A stretch of DNA of 64,000 bases from Anaerolineae bacterium. GTDB taxonomy: Bacteria > Chloroflexota > Anaerolineae > Anaerolineales > Villigracilaceae. The translations under genes and the position numbers were made by a program. Where the stretch lies: NCBI GenBank assembly GCA_017303655.1, contig JAFLCE010000001.1, positions 124,001 to 188,000 of the forward strand. The letters run 5' to 3'. Of the stretch, positions 50,355 through 57,600 are shown in pieces. The stretch's first letter is position 1. Every line of letters starts with the position of its first letter. The notes under the pieces were generated by a model, which worked only from the letters and a program-made list of their open reading frames with translations, was not told the origin of the DNA and did not search any database.

Positions 50355-52239
50355 CCACCCAGACCAACACCTGAAGCGCCACACTTGCGGCTGTGCTGAT
50401 GACTGAAAGCGCTGTACGCGTTTTGACTTGCGCGGCGATGGAAACAAGAATACACAAACCCGCAGCGATCCATAATCCGACCAGCGGCGCTGCTGAAGCA
50501 GGCAGACCGAAGCCAAGCAGGGTGACATCGATGGTAGTGACAATTCGATAGAACCAGAAGATGGTGGCAACATTGAGAATGGCGGTACAGGAAGGGAGAA
50601 TCTCCGCCAATGAACGCATTGACTTGAGGTTTACAATAAACACCAACAATTGAATTACAAAGCTCAAAATGAAAAGCGCAATACTCGCTGCCAGCAAAGG
50701 ATTTTCTGCTTGCAAGATTTCGCGGTTCACCCAATAGGCAAATCGGGTCGGAAGAATATCGCTGTCGACGGTGACAAAGTCCAGCCTTGATAAGTTTTGC
50801 AGGCAGGCAGTATCAGGTTCGCGTGTGGGGGATTGAATAAAACTCACCGCCAGTTGGTTGGCACAGTTGCTCTGGTCTTGTACAGCATGACCGAAATGGG
50901 GAAGTTGATAGAAGTAACTGTTCGAGAGATTGTCCGTGGTGGCTTGAGTGAACTCGGGCGACGTGACGGGATCATAATCGCCTGCCAATACCAATGAAGG
51001 GATGTCACTCACCACGGCTTGATTGTCACTTACATTTGCTACGCCTGCGCCCCACATCTCACAAATGACAGGCTCGGAGATGGATGGCATGAAATTTGCC
51101 AGGGCAGGATACTGGCTGGCAAACTCTTTTTGCTTTTCAGAGTCATTGAACGGAAATTCCTCCCGACATTCTGCCGAGTAATACATGCCTTGCGCACGCG
51201 AGAATATATTCTTGAAGCCTTCCTGTGCCACGGGTTCGATCACATCTGTGTTGCCGCGATAGAGTTCTTCGATGATGAATGGCAGGAATCGAATAGTGTT
51301 GCGCTGGTAAAGCGCGTTGAAAATTCCAAGAACCATGTCGTCGCCAGTCAGTTGGAGCGTAACAACTTCATCAGTAATGGGGTGGCTGACATCCACGGCA
51401 ATTGGTTCATTGTTCATGCGTTCGATGACCGTATAGAAATGTGATTCTAAGTTCGGATAAGCTGTCCCGCACCCCACGTCAGCGGAGCAGTTGGCAAAAA
51501 GTGTTTCGAGCGCCTGCGCCAGGGTTGGGACACGTTGTTCGTAGGCGTTGACTTCGGGCACATAGACCGAATCCAAAACCACGCTGCGAATCCCTTCAGG
51601 GTAAAGGCGCATGGTCGTCAACACCAGCCGCGCCGAATATGAAGCGCCGACGAGATTCCACTGTTCATAGCCAAGCAACTGGCGCAGGTCTTCCAGGTCT
51701 GCGGCGCTTTCGGCGCTGTTGTAAGCGCTCAAGTCAATCCCTTGTACAAGCAGACGGTCACGACACATACGTGCCGCGTCCACTTCGCGGGCGATCTCGA
51801 TTTCACGAGAATCCACCGTGCTGAAATTTGCAAACATCGCCATCTGCACTTCAGGACATTCCAACGCAGGCTCGGCATATTTGTTGCCACGCTGTTCCAC
51901 GAAGATGAAATCGCGTTCCTGTAAATACCCTGAGTTGACATATGCCGCCAGTGCGTCGAGCGAACTCCCGCCAGGTCCGCCACTGGAGACGAAGACCACA
52001 GGGTCAGGTTGTGGATTGGGATTTTGGCTCTTCAGGATAGCGAACGGCATTCGGATCATTCGTCCAGTGGGCTTACTTCGGTTTTCTGGAACTTGATACA
52101 CGCCGCAAACGACGGTCGCGCCATCAGGGATGGGCATGGGACAATCAACGGAATCAAATGTCGGTATGGATTGAGCGTGGACGGGAATGATACTTACAAA
52201 GATGGCGATTAGTAGGAAGATCAAATCTAGGGGTTTCAT
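50347..52239 (-). CDS. Exported alpha/beta hydrolase (TAP-like peptidase/esterase) with C-terminal membrane domain
   Basis: A 630-residue protein with a signal peptide (cleavage probably after PVHA near residue 24). The hydrolase domain has the oxyanion motif VFVSSGGPGGSS near residue 85, nucleophile elbow LVGASYSARLV near residue 195, the Asp in LAGDYDPVTSPEF and the His in HFGHAVQDQ. About 120 C-terminal residues form four transmembrane helices, which is unusual for this family. It is expected to cleave peptides or esters outside the cytoplasm. The ATG at 52239 has ggagcg upstream. A terminator separates it from the DUF2807 gene. Confidence 0.85.
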   Translation of the reverse strand: MKPLDLIFLLIAIFVSIIPVHAQSIPTFDSVDCPMPIPDGATVVCGVYQVPENRSKPTGRMIRMPFAILKSQNPNPQPDPVVFVSSGGPGGSSLDALAAYVNSGYLQERDFIFVEQRGNKYAEPALECPEVQMAMFANFSTVDSREIEIAREVDAARMCRDRLLVQGIDLSAYNSAESAADLEDLRQLLGYEQWNLVGASYSARLVLTTMRLYPEGIRSVVLDSVYVPEVNAYEQRVPTLAQALETLFANCSADVGCGTAYPNLESHFYTVIERMNNEPIAVDVSHPITDEVVTLQLTGDDMVLGIFNALYQRNTIRFLPFIIEELYRGNTDVIEPVAQEGFKNIFSRAQGMYYSAECREEFPFNDSEKQKEFASQYPALANFMPSISEPVICEMWGAGVANVSDNQAVVSDIPSLVLAGDYDPVTSPEFTQATTDNLSNSYFYQLPHFGHAVQDQSNCANQLAVSFIQSPTREPDTACLQNLSRLDFVTVDSDILPTRFAYWVNREILQAENPLLAASIALFILSFVIQLLVFIVNLKSMRSLAEILPSCTAILNVATIFWFYRIVTTIDVTLLGFGLPASAAPLVGLWIAAGLCILVSIAAQVKTRTALSVISTAASVALQVLVWVVR

Positions 52240-52278
52240 ATTCGCTCCTTCGGGCGGGATCAACTTCATGTCAAAGAA

Positions 52279-52309
52279 AGGAGGCGGGCTCTTATAAAGT
52301 CCGCCTCCT
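52279..52309 (-). terminator. Rho-independent terminator after the DUF2807 gene
   Basis: A 12-bp GC-rich stem (52279-52290 with 52298-52309, one G-U) and 7-base loop, followed on the minus strand by a T-rich tract. It lies 7 bases past the DUF2807 stop. Confidence 0.8.
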
Positions 52310-52315
52310 GTTGAT

Positions 52316-53098
52316 TTACTTATCGCCCAGTGATGTTAGATCCCCTGCGCCGCTGATGGTCTTGGTCAGTTGGGGTGAGCCGAAGTACTGCACGTTGCCG
52401 CTGCCACTGATGATGGCATCCAGATTCTCCAACACCCAGAGATTGATATCGCCGCTGCCATTGACAGTGACCTGCGCATTGGAGGTTTTGAATTCATCCG
52501 CAAACACATCGCCCGAACCAGAGACTTTGATTTCATGCGAGTCGGCTGTGCCGACCAGGCGCACTTCGCCCGAGTTGTTCAATTCACTGAAGACGGTTTG
52601 GGCTGTGAGATTTTCCACTGTGACATTGCCCGAGCCGCTGATGCGGGACGAGAAAGAGTTGGTATCGAGATCCATGAATATCACATCGCCCGAGCCGCTG
52701 ACATTCACATTCAACGACTGTGCTTCAAAATTCTCCACACGAATCTCCGCCGAACCAGAGAGGTCGAGTGCGCTTAATTCAGGGAGTGTGACGCGGTAGA
52801 TCAACGTTTCTCGTTGAAGTATGGTCGTGGCAGGTTCGGTGCGGATGGTCAAAACACCTTGTTCAACTTCCACGCTCAGCAAAGGAAGGATGTTGTCATC
52901 GGTCTCGATGGTTAGTCTGAACTCATTGCCCTGTTCGATGTACAACACACCCGATGTGCCGAGTCGAATTTGGTCGAAGCCCTGCACGTCAAAGGTTTGG
53001 GTGACCATTTTCCCTGAACCCGTCACAAGCGGGGGCGTCACACCACAAGCAGAAAGAACGAACACAAACACGATTAAAGCAAAAGTTATTTTTTTCAT
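52316..53098 (-). CDS. DUF2807 (head GIN domain) lipoprotein
   Basis: A 260-residue lipoprotein (lipobox LSACGV near residue 18) made of beta-helix repeats, with many GSGD/GSGN turns (VSGSGDVIFMDL, ISGSGNVTVENL, VNGSGDINLWVL), the hallmark of DUF2807. It should be a right-handed beta-solenoid on the outer face of the membrane. Function is unknown. Such proteins often occur next to PspC-type genes, not seen here. The start at 53098 has aaggag upstream; the frame extends further 5' but without lipoprotein features. A long inverted repeat lies upstream. Confidence 0.87.
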   Translation of the reverse strand: MKKITFALIVFVFVLSACGVTPPLVTGSGKMVTQTFDVQGFDQIRLGTSGVLYIEQGNEFRLTIETDDNILPLLSVEVEQGVLTIRTEPATTILQRETLIYRVTLPELSALDLSGSAEIRVENFEAQSLNVNVSGSGDVIFMDLDTNSFSSRISGSGNVTVENLTAQTVFSELNNSGEVRLVGTADSHEIKVSGSGDVFADEFKTSNAQVTVNGSGDINLWVLENLDAIISGSGNVQYFGSPQLTKTISGAGDLTSLGDK

Positions 53099-53146
53099 GT
53101 TTTTTTTCTCCTTGCCGTCCAGTGTAGGGCAGGCGGTTTCTTTTTC

Positions 53147-53211
53147 CATCTCCCGAAGGAGGTATTTCAGCGGGGAGAACCTGTATCCACAAATACCTCC
53201 ATTGGGAGATG
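53147..53211. promoter_or_regulatory. 21-bp inverted repeat in a divergent promoter region
   Basis: Arms 53147-53167 and 53191-53211 pair with two mismatches around a 23-base centre, between the DUF2807 gene and the plus-strand small-protein gene. It could be a shared operator or an RNA hairpin in the leader. No T-run follows. Confidence 0.6.
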
Positions 53212-53243
53212 AAGGGAACTGCCTTGGTGAATAAGATGGGGAT

Positions 53244-53504
53244 ATGAACACTAACCAACGCCCGACTATCTATAAGATCCGCCTGCGCGGCAAACTGGAC
53301 CTGGAGCAGGCTGCGTGGTTCCCAGAGTTGACACACGCTGAAGACGATGACGGCAATACGCTGCTGGTTGGCGAGTTGCCCGATCAAGCCGCGCTGATGG
53401 GAGTGCTGTTCCGCGCTCACAATCTCAATTTGACGATTTTGTGTGTGAAGCTGAAGTTCCCCAACGAGCATGTTGAAAGAAATAAAGATGAGCAGGTTGT
53501 CTGA
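53244..53504 (+). CDS. Small acidic hypothetical protein
   Basis: An 86-residue soluble protein with a regular alternating pattern (IYKIRLRGKLDLEQAAWFP, then LLVGELPDQAALMGVLFRA, then LNLTILCVKL). It looks like a compact alpha/beta fold with no signal or membrane segment. No family recognised. It overlaps the start of the next membrane-protein gene and opens a four-gene plus-strand run. Small proteins of this type are often encoded next to DUF4386-like genes, but a function cannot be given. Confidence 0.65.
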   Translation: MNTNQRPTIYKIRLRGKLDLEQAAWFPELTHAEDDDGNTLLVGELPDQAALMGVLFRAHNLNLTILCVKLKFPNEHVERNKDEQVV

Positions 53505-53937
53505 TTTCCTTCCCGTCTTGATCGAACAATTCGATTCGCGGGGACTGCGTCGAATCGCAAACCTGCTACTTGCCATTCCTTGGGTGGTGATGGCAATCGT
53601 TGCAGCACTGTACTTCATGTTATGGCGCACAGACCCGCAGATTCGTTTCATCCACATGATCTGGGTTCTGGGTTTCTGGATGGTTGGAACCATTGCGATG
53701 TTTGCCTTCATCGCCCCTGTGCGATTGAAACTTGGCATGCCGTTTCAAAGATTGATCCTCTCTGCAATTGCCGTCGCGCTCGCAATCTATTTCACCTCCT
53801 TGTCTCGATTTACAAACATTTTTCCGAAACAGACAGATTTGATGTTGCCTGCATTGGTTGGTTTGTTGAACATAACAATATGCTGGCTCGTGGTTCTTCG
53901 TTTTCGAAACAAAGTGATTGAAACTCAAATTCATTGA
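53488..53937 (+). CDS. Four-helix membrane protein of unknown function
   Basis: A 149-residue protein with four hydrophobic segments, about residues 25-42, 55-75, 85-105 and 117-137. The start at 53488 (MSRLSDFLP) is chosen; an ATG six codons upstream is also possible. It overlaps the preceding small gene by 17 bases and is followed 11 bases later by a YrdB-like gene. No family recognised. Confidence 0.65.
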   Translation: MSRLSDFLPVLIEQFDSRGLRRIANLLLAIPWVVMAIVAALYFMLWRTDPQIRFIHMIWVLGFWMVGTIAMFAFIAPVRLKLGMPFQRLILSAIAVALAIYFTSLSRFTNIFPKQTDLMLPALVGLLNITICWLVVLRFRNKVIETQIH

Positions 53938-53948
53938 AAGGAAAACCC

Positions 53949-54287
53949 ATGGAAATACTTAAATTCATTAATATCGGACTTCGTTTTTTGCTCGAACTTT
54001 GTATCCTCGCCATCTTCGGATACTGGGGCTTCCAAACAGGTAGCAACACCTTCACGAAAATCCTGCTGGGCTTGGGCGCTCCCCTCCTGTTCGCCGTGGT
54101 GTGGGGAACCTTTCTCGCGCCAAAGTCTCCCATGCGTTTGCATGAACCCTGGTTATTCCTGCTCGAACTCGTTGTATTCGGTCTTACATGTTGGGCGTTA
54201 TACAGCACAGGTAAAGTCGATCTGACCGTCGCTTTTGGCGGTATCTACATTCTCAACAAAATTTTGATGATCATCTGGAGGCAGTAA
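53949..54287 (+). CDS. YrdB-family (DUF2568-like) membrane protein
   Basis: A 112-residue protein with four helices. LRFLLELCILAIFGYWGFQT near residue 9 and GAPLLFAVVWGTFLAPKSP near residue 43 are the pattern of YrdB-like proteins. A 'gaaaggaaaa' site precedes the ATG. Its stop shares a base with the next ATG (TAATG), so the two are coupled. Function of the family is unknown. Confidence 0.78.
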   Translation: MEILKFINIGLRFLLELCILAIFGYWGFQTGSNTFTKILLGLGAPLLFAVVWGTFLAPKSPMRLHEPWLFLLELVVFGLTCWALYSTGKVDLTVAFGGIYILNKILMIIWRQ

Positions 54288-54931
54288 TGAACAAAAGAAA
54301 TTTGCTCGCGTTTTTCGGTTTTCTCTATGTCACAGTATGGGTGATCGGACTATTGATCCCCACAGGGACGCTCTCCCCATCCATGTCCAATGCGGAACTT
54401 CAGCAAGTCCTTCTTGCCAATCAACTGGCACGCTTGATACAGGTCTATCTCATTGACGCTGTTGCAGGCATTGCAATTCTCCTGTTTGCGGTTGCGGTAT
54501 CCAGCCTGTTTCTATCCGCAGAGGAAAAGACTCTTGCTCGCGTGCTCTTGAGCGCAGGCGTGGTAGCAGGCACGATTTCACTGGTGCAAACAGGCGTTCA
54601 GCTAACTCTCGTGAACTCAGACCTGCTCGCTTCGGCAGAAACTCCCTTCCGCACCTTGCTGGTGCTGGTCAATCAGATAGACACCTTCAAGCTGATGGCG
54701 CTGGCGCTGCTGAGTATTTCCACATCCATGCTTGGCTTGCGCACCCGCCTCATCCCAGCATGGATCAACTGGCTCGGAATTCTCCTCACCATCGCCCTCA
54801 TCCTCGGTGGACTCAGTTTCGCCTTCGCCAACTCCCTGCTCACCACTGTCTTGTTTGCTTCTCTGCCCATGTTGCTCGTGTGGGTCGGTGCCGTCAGTGT
54901 TGTGATGATGAGGATATCTAGAAGTCTTTAG
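54287..54931 (+). CDS. DUF4386-like multi-pass membrane protein
   Basis: A 214-residue protein with about six helices. The region RLIQVYLIDAVAGIAILLFA and the later LVLVNQIDTFKLMALALLS and GLRTRLIPAWINWLGILLTI resemble the DUF4386 family. It is the last of the four small plus-strand genes. It ends 21 bases before the ComM repeat copy 4. Function unknown. Confidence 0.72.
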   Translation: MNKRNLLAFFGFLYVTVWVIGLLIPTGTLSPSMSNAELQQVLLANQLARLIQVYLIDAVAGIAILLFAVAVSSLFLSAEEKTLARVLLSAGVVAGTISLVQTGVQLTLVNSDLLASAETPFRTLLVLVNQIDTFKLMALALLSISTSMLGLRTRLIPAWINWLGILLTIALILGGLSFAFANSLLTTVLFASLPMLLVWVGAVSVVMMRISRSL

Positions 54932-54952
54932 GAGAAAAACATTACCTATTTA

Positions 54953-55444
54953 TCACCCCATCATAATCTTGGGACGATATTGTAGCGCCTCCGCCAGATG
55001 TGGGGACTGGATCTCTTCGCTCCCAACCAAATCCGCGATGGTGCGCGATAATTTCAAAATGCGATGATAGGCACGTGCTGACAAATTGAGCTGACTCATT
55101 GCCGCCCGCATCAAGCTCTGACCTTCGGGTTGGAGTTGGCAAAATTGTCTGACTTCCCCGATGCGCATATCTGCGTTGCAGATGATATCAGTGGAGTTGG
55201 CGAAGCGTTGATTTTGTATATCTCTGGCGGTTTGCACACGCTTGCGGATGGTCTCGCTGGTTTCGCCGAGTTTATTGCCGCTCAGTTTTTCGTAATCGAC
55301 TCTGGGTACCTCGATGCGGATATCAATACGGTCGAGCAATGGACCGGAGATGCGTTTTTGGTATTTAGTCACTACGGCAGGGGCACAGGTACAGGCTTTT
55401 TGAGAGTCTCCAAAATGTCCACATGGGCAGGGGTGTACACAATC
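54953..55444 (-). repeat. ComM C-terminal repeat unit, copy 4 (frame intact)
   Basis: The minus-strand frame is open from DCVHPCPCGHFGD through CTCAPAVVTKYQKRISGPLL to RPKIMMG and stop. It retains the Cys motif and the full Mg_chelatase_C domain but has no start codon before MTKYQK. The 5' boundary of the unit falls at the stop codon of the adjacent KDPG aldolase gene (overlap of two bases). It lies between two convergent genes. Confidence 0.88.
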
Positions 55445-56465
55445 ATATATTTTTTAGCCAGATTAAATGGACCAAATTGCCCTCTGGGTCAGCAATATCC
55501 AAATAGCCAGATTTGGATTCGGGTTTGATGGAGACATCTTTCAAGCTGATTCCTTTGGCTTGCAGATTCGCTACCGCGGCTTCAAAGTTGGTAACACGGA
55601 CAGCGATATGCACTTGAGCATCTGCACTGACTTTGGGAACTTCGATTCGTCCCGCCCCGGAGCCTGATACAAAAAACGAGCTGTTGCCTTCCTTGTTCTT
55701 TAGATCAAAGGTCTGCTCATACCAAGCGCTGAGAGTCGCAGGTTCAGATTTGTGCGCATACAATCCAATGTGCTCCACACCACTAAAGAGTGACACACCA
55801 CGCGCTGACTGAACCCAGCCTACACACTGTACAGTCTTTGCAGTAATGCCATCATAATCTTTATCCTTAACCGCTTGATTGGAGATGAGCTTGCTGCCAA
55901 GCCCAACGGCAGCGGCTCCAGCTTTAATCCATTCATGGATGCTGGATTCCGTCGCGTCCACGCCGCCGGTGGGCAACAAGCGATGCCAGGGACAGGGCGC
56001 CATCACCGCGCTGATAAAGCTTGGTCCGCCCGCTGATTCACCGGGGAATATCTTGCAAATCTCAGCCCCCAATTCTTCGGCTGTTGTGATTTCATTCTCG
56101 GTGGAGCAACCAGGTAAATACAAAATCTTGCGGCGATTACACAAGCGTGAAATCTCCGGGTTGAAACTTGGTCCAACAATGAAGTTAGCACCTGAAGCGA
56201 TGAACAATGCCGCAGTAGGGGCATCGAGAATCGAGCCGATACCTAGAATCACAGATGGATCTGCCTTGGCAAAATATTTAACCAACTCGGTAAAAACGGG
56301 ATACGCCATTTCACCGCGATTGGTGAATTCAATTACTCGTGCTCCACCGCGGACACAGGCATTGACAAGTTCGATCGCAGTCCCCACTTCGCCGTTATAA
56401 AACAGCGGCAAGATGCCGATGTCAAGCAGGGTATTCGTAACATCTAAACGCATAAAACGAGCCAT
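55443..56465 (-). CDS. KDPG aldolase fused to a C-terminal VOC (glyoxalase-like) domain
   Basis: A 340-residue two-domain protein. Residues 1-215 form a class I KDPG/KHG aldolase: RGGARVIEFTNRG, then LPGCSTENEITTAEELGA, then the Schiff-base lysine in EICKIFPG near residue 145, and LLPTGGVDATE. Residues about 225-340 are a VOC domain (VEHIGLYAHKSEPATLSAW, AVRVTNFEAAVANLQAKGI, YLDIADPEGNLVHLIW). The aldolase splits 2-keto-3-deoxy-6-phosphogluconate to pyruvate and glyceraldehyde-3-phosphate, the last step of this operon. Ordinary KDPG aldolases are about 210 residues. The ATG at 56465 starts the domain. Confidence 0.87.
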   Translation of the reverse strand: MARFMRLDVTNTLLDIGILPLFYNGEVGTAIELVNACVRGGARVIEFTNRGEMAYPVFTELVKYFAKADPSVILGIGSILDAPTAALFIASGANFIVGPSFNPEISRLCNRRKILYLPGCSTENEITTAEELGAEICKIFPGESAGGPSFISAVMAPCPWHRLLPTGGVDATESSIHEWIKAGAAAVGLGSKLISNQAVKDKDYDGITAKTVQCVGWVQSARGVSLFSGVEHIGLYAHKSEPATLSAWYEQTFDLKNKEGNSSFFVSGSGAGRIEVPKVSADAQVHIAVRVTNFEAAVANLQAKGISLKDVSIKPESKSGYLDIADPEGNLVHLIWLKNI

Positions 56466-56482
56466 AGGAAATCCTTTTCGAT

Positions 56483-56513
56483 CGTAGGGGCGCAGCATTG
56501 CTGCGCCCCTACG
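56483..56513. repeat. 31-bp perfect palindromic repeat (REP-like)
   Basis: A 15-bp perfect stem around a single T (56483-56513), GC-rich, in the short gap between kdgK and the aldolase gene. No T-run, so not a typical terminator. Its form is that of dispersed REP-type palindromes. Confidence 0.7.
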
Positions 56514-56518
56514 TGTGG

Positions 56519-57589
56519 TTACCTTGAAACGCGACCCGAAGCATCGCCACCCATTAAGGTCTCGACTTCAGCAACGTTAATCGCATTGAAGTCGCCAATG
56601 ATGCTGTGCTTTAAACACGCGGCTGCCGCGGCAAAGTTCAACGCCTTCTGCGGATCTATTGGATATTTGCGCAAGCCATAGATCAAACCACCCATGAAAG
56701 AGTCGCCGCCACCCACACGATCAATGATCGGTAGGATGTCATAAGTGGGAGCAACATAAAAACCTGCCCTTCGACTTTGCTCGCCTAGCGGCTCGCTCCG
56801 CTCAGGGCGAACCCACAAAACACCAGACCAAGTATTGTGACTCGCCGAGAGCGAGCCGCGCAAAGTAATAGAGATCGTCTTGAGTGATGGAAAGCGCTCG
56901 GCTAGTTTTTCGCAAACGTAGCGATAATGGTCAGCGTCCACCTTACCTGAGGTCACGTCACTTTCTGGAGCGTGGATACCAAAGACTTTTTCTGCATCTT
57001 CTTCGTTGCCAAGTGCAACGTCACACATACTTACCAAATCGCTCATCACTTCACTGGCTGATTTTCCCCACTTCCAAAGTTTGGCACGGTAATTTAAATC
57101 TGTTGAAACGGTCACACCCATTTCACGAGCAACGAGTATGGCTTCGCGGCAAACTTCAGCCGCGCCTTGTGAAACAGCGGGCGTGATGCCTGTCCAATGG
57201 AACCAGTCGGCATCAGCGAAGATACTTTTCCAGTCCATGGTGCCAGGCTGAATGGTAGCGAAGCTTGAACCGGCACGGTCATAGATCACTTTACTCGCGC
57301 GCTGGGCGGCTCCGGCTTCCAGAAAATAAATCCCGAGGCGTTCACCACCGCGCGCAACATGATTCGTTCCAACGCCAAGTCCACGCAGGCTGGATACCGC
57401 AGCATCACCCAATTCATTCTTGGGTAGACGAGTGACGAAATCCACTGCTTCGCCATAGTTGGCGAGTGAGACAGCTACATTCGCTTCGCCACCGCCATAA
57501 GTAGCTTCAAATGTACGCGCCTGTGTAAAACGCTGAAAGCCAGGTGGGGCAAGGCGCAGCATGATCTCCCCAAAGGTAACAATTTTCAT
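56519..57589 (-). CDS. kdgK: 2-keto-3-deoxygluconate kinase (PfkB family)
   Basis: A 356-residue PfkB/ribokinase-family sugar kinase. It starts KIVTFGEIMLRLAPPGFQRF, has TYGGGEANVAVSLANYG near residue 30 and the catalytic GGGDSFMGGLIYG near residue 294, with the catalytic Asp. It phosphorylates 2-keto-3-deoxygluconate for the aldolase encoded next. About residues 262-277 (VRPERSEPLGEQSRRA) form an insert encoded by a palindromic repeat (56766-56808), so the protein is slightly longer than usual. The insert falls in a surface loop before FYVAPTYD, so activity may survive. Confidence 0.88.
   Translation of the reverse strand: MKIVTFGEIMLRLAPPGFQRFTQARTFEATYGGGEANVAVSLANYGEAVDFVTRLPKNELGDAAVSSLRGLGVGTNHVARGGERLGIYFLEAGAAQRASKVIYDRAGSSFATIQPGTMDWKSIFADADWFHWTGITPAVSQGAAEVCREAILVAREMGVTVSTDLNYRAKLWKWGKSASEVMSDLVSMCDVALGNEEDAEKVFGIHAPESDVTSGKVDADHYRYVCEKLAERFPSLKTISITLRGSLSASHNTWSGVLWVRPERSEPLGEQSRRAGFYVAPTYDILPIIDRVGGGDSFMGGLIYGLRKYPIDPQKALNFAAAAACLKHSIIGDFNAINVAEVETLMGGDASGRVSR
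56766..56808. repeat. Palindromic repeat inserted in frame within kdgK
   Basis: A 43-base segment with GCCCT/AGGGC ends and internal inverted elements (gcgagc/gctcgc), of the common CCTTCGACT...GCTCAGGG type of intergenic repeat. It adds about 16 residues to KdgK without breaking the frame. Confidence 0.65.
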
Positions 57590-57600
57590 TTATTCCTCAT

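Noticed and set aside
53934..53948. Longer start for the YrdB-like protein (five extra residues)
   Set aside because: The ATG at 53949 has the better ribosome-binding site and begins the conserved part.
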